Shown: piece after piece, positions 9,207 to 17,093 of the stretch | Numbering within the stretch: the stretch's first letter is position 1 | Layout: every line of letters starts with the position of its first letter | From: Enteropsectra breve | Lineage: Eukaryota; Microsporidia | Direction: 5' to 3' | NCBI GenBank assembly: GCA_024243835.1 | Contig: JALPMN010000610.1 | Location: 1 to 33,104, forward strand | Length of the DNA: 33,104 nt | Notes under the pieces: model-generated | What the model was told of the DNA's origin: nothing | What the model saw: only the letters and a program-made list of their open reading frames with translations | Database searches by the model: none | Made by a program: the position numbers and the translations under genes

Positions 9207-10592
9207 ATGGCTGAAGTATCTAAAGCTTTCAACGGATGGACAGATAAAGAAGCAAGCATTTTTGATACACCCGAAGGAAATAAAAGAATAAATAAGATGC
9301 TGTACACTGGCATTCAGACATTACTGATGGTATTTTTGGGCCTAATCTGTCTGCAGTTACTGTTTTTCATATTTTTCCAGGAGTACTATAAACATCGCTC
9401 TAACTACCGTGGAAATGACTTTCTGCACGACGCCTGTAGCGGATACATTACACAAACAATAGTGATGATCTCTCCCTTAATATTTGCCGCAGGCCTCCTT
9501 TTTGTATTCTCAAATTCTGAAGATGATTTTTATACAGTTATCGGCCGAAAGCTTGCAAACTCTGTGCAAACTATATTTGCAATTACTGGAAAAATATGCT
9601 ACGTTGCTATAACTCTTGCCTTCTGTGCTTATCACGTATTTATTCACAGGATGTATGCTTATAAAATTAGATTTGAACCGCTCTCGGCAATTTACATTGG
9701 TGTTACAATACCACTCATGGCTTCGCTGGTTAGCAACAATTCAGCAAGACGCAACGTATTTTTGCTCATTATGATTATCCAGCTAATATGCGGTATAGAC
9801 TCGCTTATAGAAAATGAAGCTGATCTTATGCTGCTGCACGAAACACTCATCTCATTCTATAAATTCGACATTGTTAGTTTTTATGATATAGAACTTATCA
9901 AAAGAATAAAGGCTTTTTTAGTTCAAATGGCAGAAACATATAAACGTCTAGAAGTTGATGAGAATATAGGCCACTTTTTTAATTACGCTAAATCAAATCT
10001 CGAAGTTCAACAAGTAATATACACCTTTCGAAACAAATGGGTATGTCTTTACTATACAAACTTGAATTACATAACGCATAGTGCTTCGAATAAGTTTAAG
10101 CACGCAGGTGCTCTTTTAACCCACAACATATTATTCTCAAAAAGCTGGTATTTTAAATCCAGTACGTATTTGTACTACACGCTTTGCACTGTCCTGACGG
10201 TAATTTTAATTCAGATCTTCAGCAAGAAAAAGCAGAAAAACAGTATTGCACATGGACTTTTGCAAGCTGTATGCATTTCATGTATATTTTTTGTAGGAGC
10301 GTGGATGTTTAAGAACGCATTCCACTATTACTCTGTGCTGTCGATAGACCGGAAATTGGTAAATGAGGATACCGTTGATATTCTGGATGCACTGCAAGAT
10401 GTTTATTTCACGAATGAATATAAGCACACAATATATAACTTCGATTATGAATTCTTTAATTGCCTGTTCTATAGCATTCCCTCCTACATGCGGCGAATTG
10501 AGAATATTTTTAAAGCAAGACACAACTTAATTTCTCAGCCAAGCTACACTGCTGTAAAAAGAAATACGGCAAAGTCATCATGGGTTTATTGA
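9207..10592 (+). CDS. Polytopic membrane protein, unknown function (461 aa)
   Basis: Unrecognised. The hydrophilic N-terminus (1-32) is followed by hydrophobic segments near 35-57, 82-101, 125-147, 158-176 and 183-200. A long mostly hydrophilic region (about 201-318) comes next, then two more helices (321-338 and 351-370) and a C-terminal hydrophilic domain of about 90 residues with many Tyr and Phe. There is no HExxH, Walker, kinase or transporter signature that I can see. The start is well supported by AAATTTGCGCCC directly before the ATG. It follows the duplicated membrane proteins on the same strand with a 257-bp gap but does not share their conserved blocks, so it is an additional family rather than a third copy. 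Confidence 0.83.
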   Translation: MAEVSKAFNGWTDKEASIFDTPEGNKRINKMLYTGIQTLLMVFLGLICLQLLFFIFFQEYYKHRSNYRGNDFLHDACSGYITQTIVMISPLIFAAGLLFVFSNSEDDFYTVIGRKLANSVQTIFAITGKICYVAITLAFCAYHVFIHRMYAYKIRFEPLSAIYIGVTIPLMASLVSNNSARRNVFLLIMIIQLICGIDSLIENEADLMLLHETLISFYKFDIVSFYDIELIKRIKAFLVQMAETYKRLEVDENIGHFFNYAKSNLEVQQVIYTFRNKWVCLYYTNLNYITHSASNKFKHAGALLTHNILFSKSWYFKSSTYLYYTLCTVLTVILIQIFSKKKQKNSIAHGLLQAVCISCIFFVGAWMFKNAFHYYSVLSIDRKLVNEDTVDILDALQDVYFTNEYKHTIYNFDYEFFNCLFYSIPSYMRRIENIFKARHNLISQPSYTAVKRNTAKSSWVY

Positions 10593-10765
10593 TGGGCTTC
10601 AAACCACATGTTAATTTTGTAAAGAAAAATAGTCTTTTGAAGAATTTAATTGCAAAAGCATATTAAAATATTAATTTGGACTTAGGGATCTAACATGCGG
10701 CTACGATCTTTTATAAAACGTACTTAGTATTTTTGTAAAACAAATTTATTTTATTTATAAAAAAT

Positions 10766-11383
10766 TTATACTTTTACTTCACTGTATGCCCTATCTACAA
10801 CTTCCATTACATCCATTTCTGAGCAGCCCTCTCCTATTTTTTCCAGAAGAAGCATTTCTCTGCTCGACTTCATTACCACATAGGCCCTCCACTGTGCCTT
10901 CTCGAGCTCCTGTAGTGTCGGATCACTTATTAGTTTCTTTTCCAGCGAGCAGTAGCCAAAGCATCTGGGAGTAAAATATGTGTGTATTTTTAAGATTTCT
11001 ATTATTTTGTTGATTCCGGCAATGCAGAGCCTGTAGAGATCTCCATCGCATTCTACAACTTTAATGTCAATTACCAGTGCCTCCACCTCCTTGTTGAAGC
11101 GAATGACGTTCATGTTCACACATTTGAGATGCACATATATCTTGTTCAGCATGTTAAGGAGCATGTCGTTCTTTCTGTTGGCCAACGAAATCTGGAAAAT
11201 ACCCTCGTTCGGCCGGTCTGGATATGGAACAGAATTGAACTTGTTGTATGTCAGGACAACACTAGACCCACGAGTCTCTGCAATAATAAAGTTGGGAAAG
11301 ACTCTAAACTCAACGCCTCTGATTTCAGTGATCGCCCTGCTGCTGATTCTTTCCTCTATTTGTGCAAGTTCTTCAACGAGCAT
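10766..11383 (-). CDS. RRP45: RNase PH-fold exosome subunit, RRP45-like
   Basis: A 205-residue protein that resembles the RNase PH-fold ring subunits of the eukaryotic RNA exosome, which hold RNA for 3'-to-5' decay and rRNA maturation in nucleus and cytoplasm. The block YPDRPNEGIFQI (about 54-65) matches the Rrp45 (EXOSC9) pattern with its DRP-x-EG-x-F/L-x-I core. The later segment (about 90-135) follows the RNase PH order of a helix, the VxIDIKVVECDGDL strand and the start of the next helix. The protein is much shorter than yeast Rrp45 (about 305 residues), and the N-terminal strands look trimmed. Phosphorolytic residues are not expected in eukaryotic ring subunits. The start follows AAAAATTTGAGCCAGA. 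Other ring subunits (Rrp42, Rrp43, Mtr3) are the alternatives. Confidence 0.7.
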   Translation of the reverse strand: MLVEELAQIEERISSRAITEIRGVEFRVFPNFIIAETRGSSVVLTYNKFNSVPYPDRPNEGIFQISLANRKNDMLLNMLNKIYVHLKCVNMNVIRFNKEVEALVIDIKVVECDGDLYRLCIAGINKIIEILKIHTYFTPRCFGYCSLEKKLISDPTLQELEKAQWRAYVVMKSSREMLLLEKIGEGCSEMDVMEVVDRAYSEVKV

Positions 11384-11938
11384 TCTGGCTCAAATTTTTA
11401 AACAAATATTTTACTTAAGACTTAAGGAGTAGAATACGGTTTTAAATCTTTATAGGCCATTTGAGTCTAACTCAAATAAGTATGCATTAATCGCTTCTAC
11501 ATCGGTTTAAACCTTCCAATAAATATGTCATTAGTTTCATATAACAAATGATTAAGAACGCGTTGCAAATTCATATTTAGCATGACTCAAATTGATACTT
11601 TAAAATGAATTCAATCTACCCTTTAAATATTTTCATTCAAAGGCGTTTAACTATAAGTGAATCTCAAAATAAAAGTTATGTTTGGCCCCAAGAATAAATA
11701 AAAGCTAGGTTATTCATAACTGGCATCGATAGCTTCTTAGTATCTCGGCAGTATTTTCACTTAATGTTAAACAGCGGTTTCATAATAACTCAGCTTTTAT
11801 TGCACAGAGAAAACCCAATGCCTATTTTACTAAAAGGTAAGCGAGCTAAATTTTATGAAATGATGCATTATAAACAGCAATATGTAATGCTATGGGAACA
11901 TACAATACAAAACTAGTTTTCAGTATTTGGAGAAAAAA
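11384..11938. other. Intergenic, AT-rich, no gene seen
   Basis: No ORF with the start motif and no recognisable structured RNA between the RRP45 promoter and tRNA-Pro. The minus-strand TTTTTT at 11933-11938 is the RNA polymerase III terminator of the tRNA. Confidence 0.55.
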
Positions 11939-12010
11939 GACCCCGACCGGGGGTCGAACCCGGGACCTCTCGGACCCAAACCGAGCGCTCTACCACTGAG
12001 CCACCAGGGC
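11939..12010 (-). tRNA. tRNA-Pro (anticodon TGG)
   Basis: A 72-nt cloverleaf on the minus strand. The acceptor GCCCTGG pairs with TCGGGGT (three G-U pairs), the D stem is GCTC/GAGC, and the anticodon stem CTCGG/CCGAG encloses the loop TTTGGGT with anticodon TGG. The T arm is CCGGG-TTCGACC-CCCGG and the discriminator is C. There is no intron and no encoded CCA. A run of six T follows directly as Pol III terminator. Box B, GGTTCGA, is intact. Confidence 0.95.
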
Positions 12011-12245
12011 GTAAAAAATATGTATTACATAATCCAAGACTAGATAAAAAGCGTTCGATGAGCATGTAGAAATTTTAGTATAACACTCAAGCCTGCTTGG
12101 TACTATGCTATTATAAAAGCCTCAAGAAAACAAACTACAACTATATAATCTCTATATTGACTAGTTAATTGTGAATGCCTTTTTTTAAAAATACCCGTTA
12201 AAATTTTAAATTTGCACTTAAAAAAATCTATAAACTAATTTGATT

Positions 12246-13838
12246 TTAACTCTGTGTTCTTGAAATCTTTCCATGCTTGGTGCTTAGTCTTCTATAAGTG
12301 CGCTTAGGCGCCATATCTAAGTTCTTCTTTGCACTCTGCCTGCACACCTTCTTGTTGAAACTTACCTTTTCAACCTTCACGACAGGCGTAACACGCTTTA
12401 TATCAGCAACCAGCTCACCACTGCTTGTAACGGTATTTTTCCAGCTCTTGGGAATTGTGGATCTTGCATTGAAGTGTGCCGAAGCGATGGCCTGGAGCCT
12501 GGCGTTGTTGCAGTCCTCGTATGTCTGTCGCTCGTCCCTTGAAAGAATGTCGTATTTTCTCTCGTGTTCGTTTGCATCGTTTTCTATCGCCTTGTGCAGA
12601 CGCTCTTCAATATTTGGAGCAATAAAATCAATCACATTTTTTCCATTGTAAATTTCAGGAACAATGTCATATTTGTTGTCGCAGTAGTAGGTTTCGCACT
12701 CGTGAAGCCCAATAAACGGAGATGTTCCCAGATGGTTAGTGTCGTCTATTGCGTTTACCTCATTTCTTGGGACTACAGGCTTTATTCTGTGGATGAAATT
12801 GCTGATACGATCCTCCTTCTCAGCCAGCCTGTCCTGCAGAAGCATATCGCAGATGGTGTTTCTCACCAGCTCAACATTGTAGTCATTTTGCACACTCATC
12901 TCAACATACCGTTTGCCCACGATAAAGTTTTTCAGCATTTCATTTTCTACTTGTGAAATCTGTGCCAAATCAGCCTTGGAGAATACGATGAGAAGCTGCG
13001 ATGTCAAAAGCGGACTCAGATTTTCGTACAGAGAAATCTGATCTTCGATGGAGAAGCCACAAGTCTCACTGACATCAATGAAAAACAAAACAGCAGACTT
13101 CAAATGGGCGAGCGCTGTGATCGTAAGCATCTCAATGCCGTTACGATCCTCGAGTTGCTGATCCAAAATACCCGGAGTATCCAAAATCTGCCATCTGAGA
13201 TTTTGATAGTCAAAGTGTCCCACAAATATATTTTTGGTTGTGAAGGCATACGGCTGAACATCAACATGTGCACGCGAAACTTTGTTCATAAAAGAACTTT
13301 TTCCGATGTTCGGGAATCCTGCGATAACAAGCGTTCTGGTTGATGGATCGATAGAGGGAAGTCTCGTCAGATGCTGTCTCACTTCCTCGAGATACTTCAG
13401 AGAGTCATTAAGCTTTTTAACGGTAGAAGCCATTTTTCCGAGGGCTGCCTTTTTGAGCGCCTTGCAGCGATGCAGTGAATCACCAAAATTCAAAAGCCTC
13501 ACATACTCCTTCTGGATCACATCCACCTTATGCTTAACGGCATTGATTTGTCCAAGAGCTATTTTGTAGTGATCCTTGTCATACAAAATATTAATCAGAT
13601 CAGAATAGAAGGGATGTATGTCCTCCAAGACTGGAAATTCTCTCTGAATCGTGTCCAGACGGTTGGAAAACTCGCCGGCAGAAAACTTCACTTTTCGTGT
13701 GTAGAAATTTCTAATTCGGTGGATTTCAAATTTGGCCCGCACTATCGTCGGTGTTTTTCTGTTTGTTTTGCTCAGTGCGATGTCGATTAAGTCGGTGCAC
13801 TGCGGAACTTGGTTGATGAATGAAAAGTTCTGGTACAT
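12246..13838 (-). CDS. NOG1: Nucleolar GTPase NOG1 (60S ribosome assembly)
   Basis: A 530-residue GTPase that joins nucleolar pre-60S particles and is needed for late large-subunit maturation. After an N-terminal helical domain, the G domain shows G1 GFPNIGKSS (174-182), Thr pair 200-201 (G2), DTPG (220-223, G3) and SKAD (287-290, in place of the usual NKxD). The downstream segment EIYNGKNVIDFI is the characteristic NOG1 C-terminal motif. The protein then ends in a basic tail. It is shorter than yeast Nog1 (about 647 residues), mostly at the C-terminus. The start is marked by AAATTTTTATTTCCCCA before the ATG. It diverges from RPF2, another pre-60S factor, across only 50 bp. Confidence 0.95.
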   Translation of the reverse strand: MYQNFSFINQVPQCTDLIDIALSKTNRKTPTIVRAKFEIHRIRNFYTRKVKFSAGEFSNRLDTIQREFPVLEDIHPFYSDLINILYDKDHYKIALGQINAVKHKVDVIQKEYVRLLNFGDSLHRCKALKKAALGKMASTVKKLNDSLKYLEEVRQHLTRLPSIDPSTRTLVIAGFPNIGKSSFMNKVSRAHVDVQPYAFTTKNIFVGHFDYQNLRWQILDTPGILDQQLEDRNGIEMLTITALAHLKSAVLFFIDVSETCGFSIEDQISLYENLSPLLTSQLLIVFSKADLAQISQVENEMLKNFIVGKRYVEMSVQNDYNVELVRNTICDMLLQDRLAEKEDRISNFIHRIKPVVPRNEVNAIDDTNHLGTSPFIGLHECETYYCDNKYDIVPEIYNGKNVIDFIAPNIEERLHKAIENDANEHERKYDILSRDERQTYEDCNNARLQAIASAHFNARSTIPKSWKNTVTSSGELVADIKRVTPVVKVEKVSFNKKVCRQSAKKNLDMAPKRTYRRLSTKHGKISRTQS

Positions 13839-13888
13839 TGGGGAAATAAAAATTTTATTTTTTTAAATTTTTAAAAATTTTTACCATA
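13839..13888. promoter_or_regulatory. 50-bp bidirectional promoter of NOG1 and RPF2
   Basis: This interval separates the two divergent ATGs and carries the start-proximal motif on both strands: TTTCCCCA before NOG1 (minus) and AAAAATTTTTACCATA before RPF2 (plus). The centre is a block of overlapping AAATTT palindromes. Both products act on the pre-60S particle, so shared regulation is plausible. Confidence 0.75.
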
Positions 13889-14620
13889 ATGGCACTTAAA
13901 AATGCAACAGAAAGAAAACAGATGCTCTGCATTACAAAGAAAGCACCAAGAGCCATCAAAGAGCTCATGCAGATACGTGGAGATGCATCATTTATGAAGG
14001 AGACTGTTGACTGCTATTCTGACAATCAGCAGGCACTGAAACACATGAAAAAAATGGACAGTTCTCTTTTAATATCACACACTGGCGAGGAGCAGCTTGT
14101 GCTGGGAAGAACATTCAACAACGAATTCATGGAGCTGATAAAATTCAAGATCAATGTGATTAAGTCCTCACAGGACTTCTCCACGCTCCCACCAGAGCCA
14201 TATGTGAAGTACTTTATTCTGGTCCAGAACATCAAAAACAAATTTTTAGAAAATTTATTTATCGACATCTTTGCACAGAAGTCCCATGAGATAGATATTG
14301 GAGCCATACGATATGCATGGATTATAAACCAAAATGAGAAGATTTTCACAATGAAATATGTGAGAGTGATGAATGACTTGAGCATAGAGGACATTGGCCC
14401 ATATTTTGAGATGGAAATTGAAAAGGAGTTCTACTGTGGTGATGTGATAAGAACAGAGGCCACTGATCTCCCATCAGTAAGAAAGATAAAGAACGTTGAG
14501 AAGAACGAGTTTAAGGATACAATCGGAAAGATACACATTGACAAGCAAGACCTGAAGGACATCAACCTGAGAAAAAACAGAGCATATAAATCTAAAGCTT
14601 CTGGGTCGGCTGCAGAGTAA
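13889..14620 (+). CDS. RPF2: Ribosome biogenesis factor RPF2 (Brix domain)
   Basis: A 243-residue Brix-domain protein. In other eukaryotes Rpf2 works with Rrs1 to bring the 5S RNP into the pre-60S particle in the nucleolus. Evidence includes the N-terminal KKAPRAIKELMQIRG block, the Brix-like core with LVLGRTFNNEF (about 70-80), and the diagnostic C-terminal DTIGKIHIDKQDLKDINLRK segment, equivalent to the G-x-IH-x-x-KQDL signature of Rpf2. It is shorter than yeast Rpf2 (344 residues), lacking most of the acidic and basic C-terminal tail. The start follows AAAAATTTTTACCATA. It is divergently transcribed with NOG1. Confidence 0.92.
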   Translation: MALKNATERKQMLCITKKAPRAIKELMQIRGDASFMKETVDCYSDNQQALKHMKKMDSSLLISHTGEEQLVLGRTFNNEFMELIKFKINVIKSSQDFSTLPPEPYVKYFILVQNIKNKFLENLFIDIFAQKSHEIDIGAIRYAWIINQNEKIFTMKYVRVMNDLSIEDIGPYFEMEIEKEFYCGDVIRTEATDLPSVRKIKNVEKNEFKDTIGKIHIDKQDLKDINLRKNRAYKSKASGSAAE

Positions 14621-14933
14621 AATAAATTTTAAAACAGTTTATTCAGCCTTCAACGTATTTTTTAATCTAAAATCTATATTTGCTGTATAACTTTAATAAT
14701 TCAAATTTTTCTTTGTATATACAGTCTACCATTATTTTGAAAAATGAATTTGATTCATAAAATTAAAGCTAGGGCACTTATTTTGTATATGCCAACGAAA
14801 GTATATAGCTCAGATAAATATGCAACGAAACAGCGCTAGCATATAATTGTCTACCACGATGGGTAGATAAAAACAACATATTCATGTGAAATGACGTTTT
14901 TGCAAATAAAAATTTTTTTTAAAATTATAAAAA
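14621..14933. other. Intergenic, AT-rich, no gene seen
   Basis: This spacer lies downstream of RPF2 and downstream of the minus-strand tRNA-Leu, so it is bounded by two 3' ends. No ORF or structured RNA was noticed. Confidence 0.55.
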
Positions 14934-15014
14934 TGACTGAAGCGGGGTTCGAACCCGCGAATCTTACGAAACTAGCGCCTTAAGCTAGCGCCTTAACCAC
15001 TCGGCCATCCAGTC
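14934..15014 (-). tRNA. tRNA-Leu (anticodon AAG)
   Basis: An 81-nt type II tRNA on the minus strand. The acceptor GACTGGA pairs with TTCAGTC, the D stem is GCC/GGC, and the anticodon stem CTAGC/GCTAG is perfect with loop TTAAGGC, giving anticodon AAG (probably A34 edited to inosine). The 13-nt variable arm has a possible GUAA-capped mini-hairpin. The T arm GCGGG-TTCGAAC-CCCGC is perfect and the discriminator is A. Four T follow. No intron. Confidence 0.95.
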
Positions 15015-15312
15015 ATGAAAGTAAAAATAAATAACTATAAAACTACATTGTCATTTATCATTCAATGGCGAGGAATAAAATTTGAAAAAGCGATTTTCAA
15101 GAACAGCGTGCAATAGTAAGAAAAATCCATTGCAATATTTTTGAGAAAAACTAGCAACAGCTAAACAAACTGATACTCATTAAACATAGTAGTTTTTTAC
15201 ATCCTAGCTTACATAAACTAGAAAGGGAAAACTGCAGCGGTAGAATGTTGGTTCAAGTACGGATCCTAATTATCGGTTTCAACCAATAAATATGTAAAAA
15301 TAAAATTTTTTA

Positions 15313-15385
15313 GCTTTCTTAGTGTAGTGGTTATCACGTTTGCTTTACATGCAAAAGGCCGCCAGTTCGATCCTGGTAGAAAGCA
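15313..15385 (+). tRNA. tRNA-Val (anticodon TAC)
   Basis: A 73-nt cloverleaf. The acceptor GCTTTCT/AGAAAGC is perfect, box A is TAGTGTAGTGG, and the anticodon stem TTTGC/GCAAA encloses loop TTTACAT, anticodon TAC. The T arm is GCCAG-TTCGATC-CTGGT and the discriminator is A. A run of six T begins two bases downstream. No intron is present. Confidence 0.95.
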
Positions 15386-15436
15386 ATTTTTTGCTTTTAA
15401 GAATATGGAACTTTTTACAAGCCTAAGATGAATTCG
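15386..15436. terminator. Pol III terminator and short spacer after tRNA-Val
   Basis: ATTTTTTG at 15386-15393 follows the tRNA 3' end and would terminate RNA polymerase III. The remainder up to the MITE-like element is featureless. Confidence 0.6.
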
Positions 15437-15509
15437 TATAGTAAAAATCGCTCAACAGAATACAATAGCATGGTCCCAAAAGTTTTCTGTTTAAGCGAAC
15501 TTTACTGTA
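15437..15509. mobile_element. Short pogo/Tc1-like MITE (copy 1, 73 bp)
   Basis: The two ends are imperfect inverted repeats. The left arm TATAGTAAAAATCGCTCAAC (15437-15456) continues with AGAA. The right arm, read inward from 15509, is TACAGTAAAGTTCGCTTAAA then CAGAA. Both ends finish in TA, consistent with the TA target-site duplication of Tc1/mariner/pogo elements, and the tip CAGTA with TTCGCTTA resembles pogo-type ends. The inner right arm continues into TTTTGGGACC, shared with the second copy at 16704-16849. It has no coding capacity. Confidence 0.6.
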
Positions 15510-15759
15510 CTTAATATAGTAAATATTTGACACTTAACATTTGATATTAAAGAGTTTAATAAAAAACAGATCCTCCTCTGATTCTTCAACAAAGCATCTA
15601 AACATATATTCGTTTGCTAGTAGGTATTTGAAGAAAAAGACGATTTATTGTAGAAAAACTTATTATCCTCTTTTAATAATATGCAAGAATTTTGATGCAG
15701 TAATATCATAACGCTCCTTTTAGTTTTTTAGTATCCAATAAGATTTCCAATAGGCTGTA

Positions 15760-15796
15760 AACCAATCATGTAATTTGTTAACCTATTTGATTGGTT
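15760..15796. promoter_or_regulatory. Perfect 9-bp inverted repeat upstream of secreted-protein gene
   Basis: AACCAATCA (15760-15768) and TGATTGGTT (15788-15796) are exact reverse complements with a 19-base spacer. They lie 36 bp before the ATG at 15832 and immediately before an ATAAAATTTTAT palindrome. This could be a regulator site or a chance AT-rich inverted repeat. Confidence 0.35.
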
Positions 15797-15831
15797 AAAA
15801 TAAAATTTTATTCAAAATAAAATCTTAGCCC

Positions 15832-16332
15832 ATGTTTAGCGCTTCTAGCTTCCAACTGTTCAAACTGCTTCTAATATTAGCACCAATCTTCTCCTTGAGA
15901 GAGGAAACATCACTTCCTTCCTCCTTTTTTGATATACAAAATGCTCTTGATGCAAGAAATAGAAACGATCCTCCCAAAGTTTACTATAGGAAGACACCCA
16001 ACATTTTCGGAGACTATGGAAATTTTATCTTCGCTATCGATGATAATTTAGATGTTTGGAGACCAGTATTAGTTGAAAATAAACTTAAACTTACCCGGCC
16101 AGGATATGAAACTGAAACTATTCCACTTCTCCTTAGTAGCCCTACTAGAATCAAAATTACTGGGCCTTGGCTTAGCAAAGAGCTAACTTTTTCTTTAAAC
16201 TTTGAGAGAGGAGAGTATTGTTGGTCTCAAGATGCCGCCTGCCAAAAAAATGAAAAATACAAGGGCACAGATGATTTTGCTGAGGAAAAGTATATAGAGG
16301 TTTCCGTTTACCCAACTGAAAGAAGGGACTAA
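15832..16332 (+). CDS. Small secreted protein, unknown function (166 aa)
   Basis: Unrecognised. An N-terminal signal peptide is clear: hydrophobic core about 8-21 (QLFKLLLILAPIFSL), after which the chain is fully hydrophilic, with no second membrane helix. The mature part has only two cysteines (about 130 and 137), spaced closely enough for a small disulfide loop, and several aromatic residues. The start is supported by AAAATCTTAGCCC immediately before the ATG. It is solitary, flanked by tRNA-Val on one side and TOM40 on the other, and bracketed by two MITE-like elements at 15437 and 16704. It is a candidate exported, spore-wall or host-directed protein; nothing in the sequence discriminates among these. 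Confidence 0.8.
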   Translation: MFSASSFQLFKLLLILAPIFSLREETSLPSSFFDIQNALDARNRNDPPKVYYRKTPNIFGDYGNFIFAIDDNLDVWRPVLVENKLKLTRPGYETETIPLLLSSPTRIKITGPWLSKELTFSLNFERGEYCWSQDAACQKNEKYKGTDDFAEEKYIEVSVYPTERRD

Positions 16333-16703
16333 AGATAAATAAATAAAAATACCATTATCATTTTGAATCATATTTTAATTTTCACCTTATATATTATTAT
16401 TTCTAAAATATTTTGTTTTTTTATTGTTTCCAAGTATGATATTTTAAAAAATTCGGTAAATTTTAGCATCCATACAGAGAATTATAAAATTACAAAGTGA
16501 TATACTGGATCAAGGGACTTTTTATCCCACTGGTTCCATAGTTGAAATAAACATCCTGACATCAAACTCAAGCCCAATCACTTTTAATCCTGAGCGAACA
16601 CTGAGAATTCTCAAAATAATTATCTTTGTCTCTTTAAAGACACTGAGGCATCTATTAAGTATGGCTTTATGTTATTGTTTACTGAAATCTTTATTGGCAT
16701 GGG
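16333..16703. other. Intergenic, no gene seen
   Basis: Region between the secreted-protein stop and the second MITE-like element. It contains no ORF with the start motif and no RNA gene I can recognise. Confidence 0.5.
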
Positions 16704-16849
16704 TACTGTAAAGTTCGCTTAAACAGAATAGTTTTGATGTGGTTATTTACTTTAAAAGGTTTTTTCAATTTTTACCTAATTAAAAATCGCGGAAACAGAA
16801 CAAAAAAGCTCGGTCCCAAAACTGTTCTGTTTAAGCGAAATCTACTGTA
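16704..16849. mobile_element. pogo/Tc1-like MITE (copy 2, 146 bp)
   Basis: Terminal inverted repeats of about 35 bp. The left arm starts TACTGTAAAGTTCGCTTAAA (16704-16723) and continues CAGAATAGTTTTGATG. The right arm, read inward from 16849, starts TACAGTAGATTTCGCTTAAA and continues CAGAACAGTTTTGGGACC. About 22 of the first 25 positions match. Each end finishes in TA, as expected for a TA duplication. The interior, about 75 bp, is AT-rich and non-coding. The arms are shared with the copy at 15437-15509, which shows that this is a repeat family and not a chance hairpin. Confidence 0.68.
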
Positions 16850-17093
16850 TTATTAAATGCATGAATCTGTAAAACCATTTCAAATTATTCAAGCTAAAAA
16901 TTTCTTTAGTTGTGAAGAGGCATTTTTATTGAAAACATGTCAGAAGAAGTATGTATAAGTTTAGATTGTTCAAATAAAATTTTATCTTGTTGTTTCTATA
17001 GCTAACGTGACAAAGCATTCTAAGATTTATAGCCTTGGCGCACAGTAAATTTGCACTCGTCATGAAATTTATTCTCTTAAAATTTTTAGATGT

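Noticed and set aside
9041..9313. 90-codon minus-strand frame
   Set aside because: Antisense to the beginning of the 461-residue gene, which has a strong start motif; no motif for this one.
14962..15000. Direct repeat TTAAGGCGCTAG within tRNA-Leu
   Set aside because: The two copies fall in the D arm and anticodon arm, where conserved tRNA-Leu(AAG) sequence already makes them similar; the cloverleaf is normal.
15249..15293. Possible hairpin TTGGTT...AACCAA near tRNA-Val
   Set aside because: Only six pairs at the base with a long unpaired interior; not convincing as an RNA gene and does not fit a tRNA T arm.
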